Positions 1 to 9,272 are shown, counted from the stretch's first letter. The stretch is 64,000 nt of DNA from Ketobacter sp036337295 (GCA_036337295.1 JAYZEN010000013.1:186001-250000); one strand, 5' to 3'. Notes: generated by a model not told the origin, from the letters alone. Numbers and translations: made by a program.

Positions 1-314
1 AACCGGTGGCCAACGCGCTGCTCCACCCGCTGCCGGATACTGAGCAGCAGCGCCGTCCAGGGACGTGTTTGCAGCAGGTTATTGCTATAGCTGTAGACAA
101 TGCCCGTATCCGCATGCCAGGTCTGCAATCGCGGCAAACGGAAACGCCGGCCGGCGACCTCGTAATGGTTGTCCGGCCACGGCTGTTGCTGGCGCAGGCG
201 TTGATACAGTTCCTCACTTTCCCCCCGCGGGTAGAAGCCCGGCATGACCGACAGCCTGTCCATGGCAGAGGAAGCAACGGATGAATCAGTGAAGGAGGGA
301 GTGGGCTTGTTCAT
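1..314 (-). CDS. AlkB-like 2-oxoglutarate/Fe(II) dioxygenase, N-terminal part (cut by window edge)
   Basis: Reading the minus strand from the ATG at 314 gives about 104 uninterrupted residues running off the left edge. The stretch RLPRLQTWHADTGIVYSYS followed by a PWTALLLSIRQRVE helix resembles the N-terminal region of ALKBH2/3-type AlkB proteins, where a PR-x-x-x-x-x-G-D-x-x-x-x-Y-S segment precedes the nucleotide lid. Such enzymes oxidatively remove alkyl groups from DNA or RNA bases. The HxD...H iron ligands lie outside the window, so catalytic competence cannot be judged. A second in-frame Met (MDRLSVM) 17 codons in is an alternative start. No clear ribosome binding site precedes either start. 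Confidence 0.7.
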   Translation of the reverse strand, partial: MNKPTPSFTDSSVASSAMDRLSVMPGFYPRGESEELYQRLRQQQPWPDNHYEVAGRRFRLPRLQTWHADTGIVYSYSNNLLQTRPWTALLLSIRQRVEQRVGHR

Positions 315-645
315 CGACGTTTCGCACCTGCGGGAACACACTCCGGTTTCAGCAAATCCTGCGCCAACCGTCTATTACCGCCGGCACTATCAACGGTACA
401 GTCGCCGGCGCTAACACAAACACGCTCATCTACCCAGAGTGACCGTGGGCAATCAGACAATGGGCCCACCACCCCTGTCGCAAAACCGACAATATCGCCA
501 TACACACCACCAAATTCCCTTGGATTCGAGCCATTCCCCATGGCACCCGAATTGCTATCCACTTTATAGCTGTTATTAGAACCGTCATCAAAACCGTCGT
601 TGCACAACAACGTTGGAAACCACCGATCAATGCGAGGAGATCACC
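315..645. other. Intergenic stretch with one doubtful minus-strand ORF
   Basis: This 331-base gap separates the AlkB-like gene from the divergent DUF1508 gene. It contains a 99-codon minus-strand reading frame (610 to 311) whose stop overlaps the AlkB-like start as ATGA. It is rich in Gly, Ser and Asn and has several cysteines, but no recognisable domain and no convincing ribosome binding site. It may be a small translationally coupled gene or chance. I see no clear promoter or terminator. Confidence 0.25.
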
Positions 646-981
646 ATGGCCGGCGCCCATTTCAAACTCTGCAAAACCGCGGATCAACTGTTCTTTTTTG
701 AATTTTTCGACAAGGAAGGCACCCGCTTGCTGATGAGCGGTGAGTATGAGTCCAAGGAAGACGCCGCGCAATCCATCAAGGACGTGCAGGTGGGCTCACT
801 GATGAGCCCGCAAATCGGTGCCGGCAAGACGCCGGACGGTGACAGCTTTTTCGTCATCAAAAACAATTCCGGACAAGTGCTGGTGAAAAGCGTCCTGTTT
901 GAATCCGATATGGTCTTCAACAACGCCCTGCACCGGGTAAAAGACAGCGCCTGCATCGCGGAAACCGTCGACCTCACCTGA
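646..981 (+). CDS. DUF1508 (YegP-like) domain protein
   Basis: A 111-residue protein. The start at 646 is preferred over the upstream in-frame ATG at 613 because GAGGAG lies just upstream of it and the family begins with a short strand such as AHFKLCK. Two YegP-like half-domains are visible: the first contains FFFEFFDKEGTRLLMSGEYESKEDAAQSI, ordinary for DUF1508 with its x-G-E-x-Y-x-x-K-x-x-A motif; the second (SFFVIKNNSGQVLVKS) is more divergent. Members are small cytosolic proteins of unknown function. It is 22 bases upstream of the next hypothetical gene, so the two are probably cotranscribed. Confidence 0.75.
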   Translation: MAGAHFKLCKTADQLFFFEFFDKEGTRLLMSGEYESKEDAAQSIKDVQVGSLMSPQIGAGKTPDGDSFFVIKNNSGQVLVKSVLFESDMVFNNALHRVKDSACIAETVDLT

Positions 982-1003
982 ATCACAAGCGGGAGAACGC
1001 AGC

Positions 1004-1669
1004 ATGCCAGTCACCCCCCTCACCAGCAAACTGGAATTCACACTCTGTAAAGAAGCCGCCAGCATCGCCACCACGGCCACCGAGCTGGCGGCCATCCAGC
1101 AGACCCTGATCAGCCAAATTCCGCAAGCGGAGTTTCAGGTGGCCCTGTCCAGCGTCGTGGCACCCCTGACGGACACCTATCAGGCATTGGTCTACACCCT
1201 GGACCCATTATTCAGCATCAAAAGTGAATCGGACTTTCACTCTGTGTTCCCCGGTGCCTGGGATCAGTATCAGCAGCGCTTCAAGGAGAAAAACAGCATT
1301 CCCCGCAGTTGTGTGGAATCCGCTTACGAGGCCTATCTGGTGTTTTCCCAGCGCAAAGAGGCGAAAACCGGATTTCCGATCCTGCGGCGTACCTTTGATC
1401 GCCTCCTCAATTACATCGATCGCTACGTGGATAACGACAGCTGGTTGCTGATGAACATCGACAACGTTTACAAGATGCTGAACCTGCTGCTGGGTGAAAT
1501 CAATGAACTCAATCAACGTGATCCGGAAGAAGCCTGGTTCACCTACGATCAGGCCATGGAGGCGGTGCTGCCCTTTATGCAGATCATCAACCGCCGGGGG
1601 CAGGCGTTGGCAGCAGGGTCAACAGGAGCGCAACCACACACCGAGGCTCCGGCACTCGCCGCCGGGTAA
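1004..1669 (+). CDS. Hypothetical protein, 221 aa
   Basis: I do not recognise a family. The protein is predicted to be largely alpha-helical and soluble, with no signal peptide or membrane segment. Its N-terminal third is Ala/Thr-rich (TTATELAAIQQTL), the middle is aromatic and charged, and the C-terminus ends in a low-complexity Ala/Gly tail (GQALAAGSTGAQ...). A GGGAG-type ribosome binding site sits 8-12 bases before the ATG. It follows the DUF1508 gene on the same strand. Codon use looks like that of its neighbours, so it is likely a real gene. Confidence 0.75.
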   Translation: MPVTPLTSKLEFTLCKEAASIATTATELAAIQQTLISQIPQAEFQVALSSVVAPLTDTYQALVYTLDPLFSIKSESDFHSVFPGAWDQYQQRFKEKNSIPRSCVESAYEAYLVFSQRKEAKTGFPILRRTFDRLLNYIDRYVDNDSWLLMNIDNVYKMLNLLLGEINELNQRDPEEAWFTYDQAMEAVLPFMQIINRRGQALAAGSTGAQPHTEAPALAAG

Positions 1670-1826
1670 AGCATGGTGCACCGCGGTTGCGGCTGCACCT
1701 TAATGCACGCAGCAATCCTTCAACTCAGCGGGCACACACATAAAAACAAGCATTTAGGGAAGGTTGTTAGCGCGGAATAGTATTTGCAGTCTCTTGGTTA
1801 TCCGTTGCCGGGAACCCTGACTGTTT

Positions 1827-2939
1827 ATGAACAAAGCCGAACTATTCGCCTTCCTGCAATCCGGTTGGCCACCGGCTGTGACCCTGTGCCTTGTCTCCCT
1901 GGTGCTGGTCTGGTTGATCAAACGCCTGACCCTGAATCGACTGCAACGCATCGCCGACCGCTCCCGATTTTATTATGACAGCCTGCTCATCAGTGCCCTG
2001 CATCTGCCACTGACGCTTTTGATTCTGCTGCTGCACCTGTTTTTTCTGGAATACCTGCTGATCACCTTCGAAGCAGAGACCTTCAGCCTGCAGCCCATCC
2101 TGTCCGGCGCGGCCAAAATTCTCATCATCGTCGCCATCATCCTGTTCGCCGACCGCTTCCTCTCGGGGCTGCTGCAGCAACAGACCACCCGCTCCGAGGC
2201 GCTGAAAACCAGCAAGGGCATCCTCATGGGGATTACCCGCGGCATTGTGTTCGGCATCGGTGGACTCATCATGCTGGGCACCCTGGGGATTTCCATCACT
2301 CCTTTGATTGCCTCCCTGGGCATTACGTCCCTGGCGGTGGCGCTGGCGCTGCAGCCCACCCTGGAAAACTTTTTTTCCGGCGTACAACTGATTGTGGACA
2401 AACCGGTTCGCGTGGGGGATTTCATAGAACTGGATTCCGGTGAACAGGGCTTTGTGGAAAAGATCGGCTGGCGTTCCACCTGGATCAGGATGCTGCCCAA
2501 CAACACCGTCATCATGCCCAACAGCGCGCTTTCCAACTCCAAGATCATCAATTATTTCTATCCGGAAAAAGAGCTGTCGGTGCCGGTGGAAGTGGGCGTG
2601 CACTACAACTCGGATCTGGATCATGTGGAGCAGATTACCCTGGAGGTGGCCCGCGAGATTCTCATCTCACACAAATGGGGTGTAGATGATTACGAAACCT
2701 TTGTCGTGTTTCACACCTTTGACAGTTCCAGCATCAACTTCACGGTGATGTTGCGGGCCCAGGAATATTTTAACCGCTTTTTCATAAAATCCGAGTTCAT
2801 CAAGGCATTACACAGGCGTTACCGGGAGGAAGGCATCGTCATTCCATACCCCATCCGCGCCATCAACACCTCTCAGGAAAATGGGCGCGATCTTTGCAGC
2901 GACACTGCAAACCAGACAAACCGGGGTACGGACACATGA
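1827..2939 (+). CDS. MscS-family mechanosensitive ion channel
   Basis: A 370-residue inner-membrane protein. Hydrophobic helices occur around residues 12-30, 50-80, 95-115 and 130-175; the last contains the pore-lining TM3-like segment GITSLAVALALQPTLENFF. This is followed by the MscS beta domain (KPVRVGDFIELDSGEQGFVEKIGWRSTWIRM and NNTVIMPNSALSNSKIINY) and a C-terminal alpha/beta domain. It probably acts as an osmotic safety valve. The 3' end overlaps the next gene by ATGA, indicating translational coupling. It is a small MscS-type channel rather than a large MscK-type one. Confidence 0.9.
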   Translation: MNKAELFAFLQSGWPPAVTLCLVSLVLVWLIKRLTLNRLQRIADRSRFYYDSLLISALHLPLTLLILLLHLFFLEYLLITFEAETFSLQPILSGAAKILIIVAIILFADRFLSGLLQQQTTRSEALKTSKGILMGITRGIVFGIGGLIMLGTLGISITPLIASLGITSLAVALALQPTLENFFSGVQLIVDKPVRVGDFIELDSGEQGFVEKIGWRSTWIRMLPNNTVIMPNSALSNSKIINYFYPEKELSVPVEVGVHYNSDLDHVEQITLEVAREILISHKWGVDDYETFVVFHTFDSSSINFTVMLRAQEYFNRFFIKSEFIKALHRRYREEGIVIPYPIRAINTSQENGRDLCSDTANQTNRGTDT

Positions 2940-3370
2940 CGCTACACATCAGCATTGCCACCGCCAGCAGCGAACTGGGGGATACACCCATCAACCTCGC
3001 CATCACCAAACTGGCCGCAGACCTGGCCCGTGCCCGCAGCCAGAGACGTTTACCCGCCGGCCCCACGCTGGATTTGAGCTTTCTGTTGCCGGGCAAGCTG
3101 GATAAACCGGAATTCTCCGGCATGCGGATGGGCGGCTATACCCACGACAACAACATTCTGTTTTTCGAAAAAGCAGTACCGGAAGGCATGATCTATTCTG
3201 AGCGCGCCGACGACTACGTGGCCATGGTACTGCAGGATGTGATCGACAACGCCGACAGCTTCTTCAGCGAGAATCATATTTCATTTGACGTCAAAGCCTG
3301 GCACAACCTGGTGTACGCCATCACCGCCGCCCTGCCTGCCGACGCCTACCCGATCAACACCGGCCTGTAA
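2936..3370 (+). CDS. Hypothetical protein, 144 aa, coupled to mscS-like gene
   Basis: The start at 2936 overlaps the MscS stop (ATGA), favouring this over the upstream in-frame ATG at 2894, which would lie deep inside the channel gene. The protein is soluble-looking, with an acidic C-terminal half (DDYVAMVLQDVIDNADSFF) and no signal peptide. I recognise no domain. Overlap with the channel gene suggests a shared transcript and perhaps a related stress role, which is an inference. Confidence 0.65.
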   Translation: MTLHISIATASSELGDTPINLAITKLAADLARARSQRRLPAGPTLDLSFLLPGKLDKPEFSGMRMGGYTHDNNILFFEKAVPEGMIYSERADDYVAMVLQDVIDNADSFFSENHISFDVKAWHNLVYAITAALPADAYPINTGL

Positions 3371-3501
3371 GCCACCCGTCATGCACTTCGCTTCTATGCA
3401 TCCGGCGTTATGAAACCAATCGTTCTCAATAGACTTTCCAACCCTGACACATATCATGGGTCAACCTGTACAGACACTGCCATACTTAGCGTTCATGTTT
3501 C

Positions 3502-4443
3502 ATGAATATCCAGACGGACAGGGTGGTAGGTGCAGTGCAGCAGATCAGCAACATCGATTCAGTAGCCAAGCAGATTCAACAGGAAAGCGCGGGCAAAGCC
3601 GACAAGCGCGAACTGACCAAGCAGGACATTTTCAAACACGGGTACTATCCCTACAGCAAGAAAATGACCCGCCGTGAATACGAAACCAAAAAGCAGGAAC
3701 TGCAGGTGGAGTTGCTGAAATTTCAGAATTGGGTCAAAACCACCAAGCAGAAAGTGGTGATTCTGTTTGAGGGCCGCGACGCCGCCGGCAAGGGAGGCAC
3801 CATCAAACGGGTAATGGAGCACATGAACCCCCGTGGTGCCCGGGTGGTGGCATTGGAAAAACCCACCGAAACCGAAGCCGGCCAGTGGTACTTCCAGCGT
3901 TACATCGAACACTTCCCCACGGCCGGTGAAATCGTCCTGTTTGACCGCTCCTGGTACAACCGGGCAGGTGTAGAGCGGGTAATGAATTTCTGCAATGAAC
4001 AGGAATACCTGGAGTTCATGCGCCAGACCCCGGAGCTGGAACGCATGCTGACCCGCAGCGGTATCCTGCTGTTCAAGTTCTGGTTTTCCGTCAGTCGTGA
4101 GGAGCAGTTCCGCCGCTTTCAGGAACGCCGCAAAGACCCGCTCAAACAATGGAAGCTGAGCCCCATCGACCTGGCCTCGCTGGACAAATGGAGCGATTAC
4201 ACCAAAGCCAAGGAAGCCATGTTTTTTTATACCGACACCGCCGACGCGCCCTGGACGGTTATAAAATCCGACGACAAAAAGCGGGCCCGCATCAACGCCA
4301 TGCGTTATCTGTTAAGCAAAGCCGACTATCCCGATAAAAATCCCGAAGTAGCAATGGACCCGGACCCGCTCATCGTCGGCAGCGCCCGCGACATCCATGA
4401 GCAGGACGAGAAAGTGCTCACGCGCGATGATTTGATCAGTTAA
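3502..4443 (+). CDS. ppk2: Polyphosphate kinase 2 (PPK2 family)
   Basis: A 313-residue cytosolic kinase that transfers phosphate between polyphosphate and nucleotides. The Walker A motif is EGRDAAGKGGT and the Walker B-type motif is LFDRSWYNRAGVE, both diagnostic of PPK2; a lid region rich in Arg (FRRFQERRKDPLKQWKLSP) follows. The length fits single-domain class I enzymes. An upstream in-frame ATG at 3495 is an alternative start. The gene sits 11 bases from a 75-codon gene on the same strand. Whether it prefers GDP or ADP cannot be told from sequence by eye. Confidence 0.93.
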   Translation: MNIQTDRVVGAVQQISNIDSVAKQIQQESAGKADKRELTKQDIFKHGYYPYSKKMTRREYETKKQELQVELLKFQNWVKTTKQKVVILFEGRDAAGKGGTIKRVMEHMNPRGARVVALEKPTETEAGQWYFQRYIEHFPTAGEIVLFDRSWYNRAGVERVMNFCNEQEYLEFMRQTPELERMLTRSGILLFKFWFSVSREEQFRRFQERRKDPLKQWKLSPIDLASLDKWSDYTKAKEAMFFYTDTADAPWTVIKSDDKKRARINAMRYLLSKADYPDKNPEVAMDPDPLIVGSARDIHEQDEKVLTRDDLIS

Positions 4444-4454
4444 GGAGTATTTAG

Positions 4455-4682
4455 ATGGCACAGAAACAAACCCGGCACGCACAACAGGTGGTGGACGCCT
4501 TCAAGGATAAGCTCAGCAAAAGCGGCATTGAACATGTTGGCCAGAAGCATTTCGAGGAGCTGCAGTTGCTGATCGAGTCGGCCATAGATGCCGCTGTGTT
4601 TTTGGAGATGGAACGGGTGGCGGACCAGGTCAGCAGCCTGGCCCATTCCATCCGCAACAGTGCCGAGCACTTCGACAGCTGA
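4455..4682 (+). CDS. Small helical protein downstream of ppk2
   Basis: A 75-residue protein with a good ribosome binding site (AAGGAG, 9 bases before the ATG). It is almost wholly alpha-helical, with a run such as QKHFEELQLLIESAIDAAVFLEMERVADQVSSLAHSI that looks like a helical hairpin. I recognise no family. The 11-base spacing from ppk2 and the shared downstream terminator argue for one operon, so it may be a partner of the kinase, but that is inference only. Confidence 0.65.
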   Translation: MAQKQTRHAQQVVDAFKDKLSKSGIEHVGQKHFEELQLLIESAIDAAVFLEMERVADQVSSLAHSIRNSAEHFDS

Positions 4683-4692
4683 TCCAAATAAA

Positions 4693-4719
4693 ATCCCCCG
4701 GCCTTGCGGCTCGGGGGAT
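4693..4719. terminator. Rho-independent terminator hairpin between ppk2 operon and chemoreceptor gene
   Basis: A strong inverted repeat (ATCCCCCG ... CGGGGGAT with an inner GCC/GGC stem and TTGC loop). On the minus strand it is followed by a T-rich run, so it can end the convergent chemoreceptor transcript; it may also end the ppk2 transcript. Confidence 0.75.
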
Positions 4720-4772
4720 GTTCAAATTGTCTCGATTCCATTTGTTTCTGTTCAGACCAGTATGATCCGGTT

Positions 4773-7700
4773 TTAAAACTCTTCCCACTCATCATCGTCA
4801 TGCACCCTGGGGGCGGCAGGTGTTCTTACTCCACCCCCAAAGGCCGGTGCCTTCGACGGCGCAGCTTTGCCCGCACTGGGGGCTGACCGTGCCGCCGCGG
4901 CTCTTGGCGCTGCAGCGTGACCACCCTGCACCATGGTGGCACCGTGATCCAGTTTAAAGAAGCCCACCAGATTCATCAGTGAACGGGCCTGTTCTGCCAT
5001 GGCTTCCCCTGCAGCGCTGGCCTCTTCCACCAAGGCCGCATTTTGCTGGGTCATTTCATCCATCTCACCCACGGCCTGGTTGATCTGGATAATGCTGGAG
5101 CTCTGCTCACTGGCCGCGGCATTGATGTCACCAATCATGGCAGTCACTTCCCGCACCGCCTCCACAATCTCGGCTAAGGTGGTGCCGGACCGGTTCACCA
5201 GGTCCGTACCGGCTTCCACTTTCTTCACCGAATCCCGGATCAGATCCTTGATTTCTTTAGCCGCACCGGCAGAGCGCTGTGCCAGGTTACGCACCTCGCC
5301 CGCCACCACGGCAAACCCGCGCCCCTGCTCTCCGGCCCGGGCCGCTTCCACCGCAGCATTGAGCGCCAGCAGGTTGGTCTGGAAGGCTATCTCATCGATC
5401 ACACCGATGATATCCGCAATGCGTTTACTGGAGCTGTTGATCTCCTCCATGGCCACCACAGCATTCTTGACCACCTGACCGCCGGATTCCGCTTTGCCCA
5501 CCGCGTTCTGCGACAACTGGTTGGCATGCTGGGCATTGTCACTGGTTTGCTGCACCGCCCCGGTCATCTCTTCCATGCTGGATGCGGTTTCCTCCAGCGA
5601 GGACGCCTGCTCTTCGGTACGCTGGCTGAGATCGGCATTACCCTGGGCAATTTCATTGGCACCGGTGGTAACCGAAGAAGACGCCTCGATGATGTTGGCG
5701 ATAACCTCTTCCAGTTTGTCCACAGTGGCGTTGGCATCGTCCTTCAGGCGTTTGAACAGGCCGTCATAGTCAGCGTTGATTTTCTGGGTCAAATCACCGG
5801 CAGCCAGGGCCGACAACACCCGGGCAATATCATGCATGCCGTCATTGGTGACCTTCATCAACTCGTTAAGCCCATTGGCCAGGTTGGCAAAGAATCCCTG
5901 TTTGCCCGCCAACGGCAGGCTCTGACTGAAATCACCCTTGGCTGCCGCTTCCACGATGCTGTTGACTTCGTTCTCCACCACCACTTCCTGGGTTCGATCC
6001 AGCCATTCCACCACGGTGCCCAGGCGTTCACCGGTTTCCGACAATACGGGATTCGCCACCAGGCGGAAGGTGCGGCCACCCACCTTGATCTGTGTATCGT
6101 AAGTACCTTTTAACTCACGGATCAGGCGTTGCTGGTGTGCCGGGTTCTTATGGAACACATCCATATTCGCCCCCATCAGCTTGCTGGCCTGAAAATTCGG
6201 CAGATCTTTACGCAAATCCCGTTCGGCCGTGGACATCATCTCCTTCAGGGATTCGTTCATATAAACGATCTGGTTATTGGCATCGGCGATCATGGTGTTG
6301 GTGGAACCATTATCCAATGCAATACGCACCCGTTGATTCTCACTGGCAATCTGCAGCTCTTCCTGCTCTTGTGCCAATTGATCGGTCATGTCGTTCCATT
6401 CCACAATGGTTCCGATCCGCGCACCGGCTTCATCGAACAGGGGCGTGGCAATCAAGCTGAAGGTCAGGGTGCCTACCTTGATGCGGGTGCGGTACACTTC
6501 TTTCAACTTGTTTACCATGCCACGCTGATGGGAAGGGTCCTTATGGAAGATATCCATATTCGCCCCCATCAATTGCGACAGATTGAAATTGGGCACATGC
6601 TGCCTTAGCTCATCGTTGCGCCGCTCCAGCATGCGGGTGACCGCCTGATTCAGGAACACAATGTTGTAATCCGCGTCGGCAATCATCACTGAGGTATCAC
6701 ACACCATCAACGCATCCGCCAGGCGTTTGCTCTCGGCACTCAAGCGCTCCGCCTCCTCTGCCGACTTCGCAGATTCCTGCGCCGCCTCCTGTTCCCGCTG
6801 ACGGGTTTCCCGCAAGGCGGTTTGCAATGAACGCACACCGCCCAGCAGGCTGGCGATTTCATCGGTTCCCTGAACAGCGATTTGGCCTTCCAATTGGCCA
6901 TGCTGAATGTTGGCCATGTGTTCATTGGCCGCGTTCAACCCTCGCAGCAAGTTCCGAATCACCAATACCGTCAGCCCCAACGCAACCACGAAGGCAATGA
7001 TCATTTCCGCCAGCGTCCGATTCTGCTCGCTTTGCATGGAATCAATGCGAGCCTGCAACAGGCGCTGCAAATGGGGCACGGTATTCTGCTGCAAGGTATA
7101 ACCGGCGCTCACCAGATTGGTGCCCTGTGCAAACAGTTCACGACTGTCCAGGTCCGAGCGCTCGCTATCAATAATCTGCTGCACGTGACTGGCGAAACGA
7201 TCGCTGGCGGCCTGCATCGTGGCAATATCACCACTCAGCGCGCCGCCGATGGAATCACTGGCCTTCTGGGCCGAGCGCAGGGCGTCCCGCACTTTGTCCA
7301 CGGCGATCGGTTTCAACGCAATCAAGTTTCGAAGCGCGGCATCCGGCGCCCGACCATCCGCCACCGAGGCCGCTGCCGCACCCCGCATACGGGCAGAGTA
7401 TTCAATGGCACGGGGCAGGGTGAACGACATCAGCTGCATCAGATAGAAGCTGTCTACTTCCGGGTCCAGGGTCAGGTTGGACTGATCGGAGTAAAACTCG
7501 ATATACACCAGGATGTCTTCGATCATGCGGGTGTGGGCGGCGAAGCCCTCCGCAGGGGCGAGGGTGTTGAGTGATGACTTTACGCTCTGCCAGGTGCGCT
7601 CGATGTTCGCCAGGCGATCCCCCAACTTCACATCGTCACGGTACTTTTGCTCGAGGGCTTTCAGCGTGCTGAGCGCCGCCTCAAATTTCCCGGCGGCCTC

Positions 7701-7952
7701 CAGCATGGGCCCGCGGGCGGCTTCCACCCCTTTCGCCACCTGGATACCGTTGCCCCGGTGCAGTTGCGCGGATTTGATCAGTTCAAAGGAGGGTTGATAG
7801 AACTCTGTGCCGTACAGTTCTTTCGCGGAGAAATATTCGCGGGCACTCCATTCGCTGAATACGATGCTGGCGATGATGCCGATTACCACGGTAAACAGCC
7901 CCACCACCAAAGCCATCTTGGCCTTCATACTCAAATACGTTATCCAGTTCAT
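4773..7952 (-). CDS. Methyl-accepting chemotaxis protein with tandem PAS domains
   Basis: A 1059-residue transmembrane receptor. TM1 is at about residues 12-32 and TM2 at about 312-335, enclosing a long helical periplasmic ligand domain. A HAMP-like region follows, then two very similar PAS domains (about 415-530 and 540-655), each with a LMGANMD-[IV]-FHK-x-P-x-HQ motif. A second HAMP-like segment and the signalling hairpin (EIAFQTNLLALNAAVEAARAG...) follow. The C-terminus after an Ala/Pro linker is EWEEF, matching the xWxxF tether that recruits CheR/CheB. The gene is monocistronic and convergent with the ppk2 operon. The two PAS domains look like a recent internal duplication; their ligand (haem, FAD or none) is not evident. 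Confidence 0.95.
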   Translation of the reverse strand: MNWITYLSMKAKMALVVGLFTVVIGIIASIVFSEWSAREYFSAKELYGTEFYQPSFELIKSAQLHRGNGIQVAKGVEAARGPMLEAAGKFEAALSTLKALEQKYRDDVKLGDRLANIERTWQSVKSSLNTLAPAEGFAAHTRMIEDILVYIEFYSDQSNLTLDPEVDSFYLMQLMSFTLPRAIEYSARMRGAAAASVADGRAPDAALRNLIALKPIAVDKVRDALRSAQKASDSIGGALSGDIATMQAASDRFASHVQQIIDSERSDLDSRELFAQGTNLVSAGYTLQQNTVPHLQRLLQARIDSMQSEQNRTLAEMIIAFVVALGLTVLVIRNLLRGLNAANEHMANIQHGQLEGQIAVQGTDEIASLLGGVRSLQTALRETRQREQEAAQESAKSAEEAERLSAESKRLADALMVCDTSVMIADADYNIVFLNQAVTRMLERRNDELRQHVPNFNLSQLMGANMDIFHKDPSHQRGMVNKLKEVYRTRIKVGTLTFSLIATPLFDEAGARIGTIVEWNDMTDQLAQEQEELQIASENQRVRIALDNGSTNTMIADANNQIVYMNESLKEMMSTAERDLRKDLPNFQASKLMGANMDVFHKNPAHQQRLIRELKGTYDTQIKVGGRTFRLVANPVLSETGERLGTVVEWLDRTQEVVVENEVNSIVEAAAKGDFSQSLPLAGKQGFFANLANGLNELMKVTNDGMHDIARVLSALAAGDLTQKINADYDGLFKRLKDDANATVDKLEEVIANIIEASSSVTTGANEIAQGNADLSQRTEEQASSLEETASSMEEMTGAVQQTSDNAQHANQLSQNAVGKAESGGQVVKNAVVAMEEINSSSKRIADIIGVIDEIAFQTNLLALNAAVEAARAGEQGRGFAVVAGEVRNLAQRSAGAAKEIKDLIRDSVKKVEAGTDLVNRSGTTLAEIVEAVREVTAMIGDINAAASEQSSSIIQINQAVGEMDEMTQQNAALVEEASAAGEAMAEQARSLMNLVGFFKLDHGATMVQGGHAAAPRAAAARSAPSAGKAAPSKAPAFGGGVRTPAAPRVHDDDEWEEF

Positions 7953-8096
7953 TTCCGTCGTGCTCCCTGCTATTTACGAAGACCTGTGGCATGGGCAGAA
8001 TTCACCCCTTAACTATTAGTTATAGCATCGCCTGCCAACTTCGCTACAGTGCTCCCCGCCGACGGTACGGGGAGCACAGCCCCTATACAGCAGCCC

Positions 8097-8654
8097 CTAC
8101 ACCGCGCCCCACACCTCGCGCTTGGCATCGGTGGTGCAGGCCAGCGCCTCATCCAGGGTGGCGGCCGGGTATTTGGGTTTGTAAGAGGCCAGCTCCGCGG
8201 CCAACGTCACCAGCTTGTCCGCCGGGGACTGACCCTTGAAGTCGCCTTTCTCCAGCGCCAGCTCTTCCATGGCCTCGTTCCAGGGCACCCCCTGTACCAG
8301 GGGAATCAGGGTCATATCGGCGCCACCGAGTTCAATTTTCATGGGGTCTTTCAAATCGACGATGAACAGGATTCCCTTCAGGCCCGGCGCAAAATCACTG
8401 CCGTACTTGTCCAACAGAGTGGGGATGTCTGCCACGGAGTCCAGGCCACCCACCAGCAGGGTAAGGGTCTCACCGGCCACCAGCACTGCGCCCCGCATCA
8501 CCAGCTCCGGCGGCATGGCATGGCCTTTGTCGTCCTTCTCCCCTTCCACCAGGATCAGGTCACCACGGTAACCCCAAACCCCTGCGTCGCTGGTTTCCTC
8601 CAGGAAATTCTGGTTGAAAAACAGCCCTTTATCTTTGTATTGCTGTAATAGCAT
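8097..8654 (-). CDS. Hypothetical protein, 185 aa
   Basis: The start is supported by TAGGAG upstream of the ATG. The protein is soluble, acidic and without signal peptide or membrane helix. It has Gly-rich strands (VAGETLTLLVGGLDSVADIPTLLDKYG) followed by a helical C-terminus. I recognise no family. It is transcribed divergently from the ABM-domain gene and shares with it a 248-base upstream region. Confidence 0.75.
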   Translation of the reverse strand: MLLQQYKDKGLFFNQNFLEETSDAGVWGYRGDLILVEGEKDDKGHAMPPELVMRGAVLVAGETLTLLVGGLDSVADIPTLLDKYGSDFAPGLKGILFIVDLKDPMKIELGGADMTLIPLVQGVPWNEAMEELALEKGDFKGQSPADKLVTLAAELASYKPKYPAATLDEALACTTDAKREVWGAV

Positions 8655-8902
8655 GATCAGCTCCTAACGGTTTTGTGATATTACCGACAGGGCAATTCCC
8701 GTGCCCAGATCGCTGCGACCAGAATTGTCATAAAAACAACATGTTAACAATCTGAACCCTTGGCGCGTTTACCTCACTTGTCGCACTTGCGACAAACCAC
8801 TTCAGCCATTGACCCACCGGTCCCAAACCCGGTATGTTGCCGTGGCCTGTCCTAATCACAACCAAGCTCACAATCAAGCCAATCGACCAAGGAGAAGTTT
8901 CC

Positions 8903-9205
8903 ATGTACATCGCCATGAACCGGTTCCGCATCGCCCTGGGCCGGGAACAGGATTTCATCAACATCTGGAAAAACCGCGAAACCCATCTGGACGAAGTGCC
9001 CGGCTTCAAGCAATTCAACCTGCTGCAGGGCCCCTCCGACGAACAATGCACCCTGTTTGGCTCCCACTCCGTCTGGGAATCCGAGGAGGCCTTCATCAAC
9101 TGGACGCAATCCGAAGCCTTCCGCAAAGCCCATGCCCAAGCCGGGGATTCCAAGGGCATCTATCTGGGTCCGCCGAAATTTGAGGGTTTCAAGGCGGTGC
9201 TCTGA
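8903..9205 (+). CDS. Antibiotic biosynthesis monooxygenase (ABM) domain protein
   Basis: A 100-residue ferredoxin-fold protein. AAGGAG lies 9 bases before the ATG at 8903, so the longer frame from 8834 is rejected. The pattern FRIALGREQDFINIWKNRE...VPGFKQFNLLQG...FGSHSVWESEEAFINWTQSEAFRKAH is typical of ABM/IsdG-like proteins, including the W-x-x-x-x-x-F-x-x-W segment. Family members include haem-degrading monooxygenases and small-molecule oxygenases. The catalytic Asn-His-Trp of IsdG cannot be assigned by eye, so haem degradation is only a possibility. Confidence 0.8.
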   Translation: MYIAMNRFRIALGREQDFINIWKNRETHLDEVPGFKQFNLLQGPSDEQCTLFGSHSVWESEEAFINWTQSEAFRKAHAQAGDSKGIYLGPPKFEGFKAVL

Positions 9206-9243
9206 AGCACCGCTGCGCGCTCACCCGGGCACAAGCCCCGGCC

Positions 9244-9272
9244 CTGACGCCCCTGCCTAAACCGGTTATAAT
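9244..9272 (+). promoter_or_regulatory. Putative sigma-70 promoter of gmk
   Basis: CTGACG (-35) and a perfect TATAAT (-10) separated by 17 bases, 111 bases upstream of the gmk start. It also immediately follows the ABM gene, which has its own transcript. Confidence 0.55.

Noticed and set aside
1..284. Plus-strand frame at 6-284 as a gene
   Set aside because: It is the complement of a minus-strand AlkB-like coding region with clear family motifs; its Arg/Gln-rich translation is a shadow.
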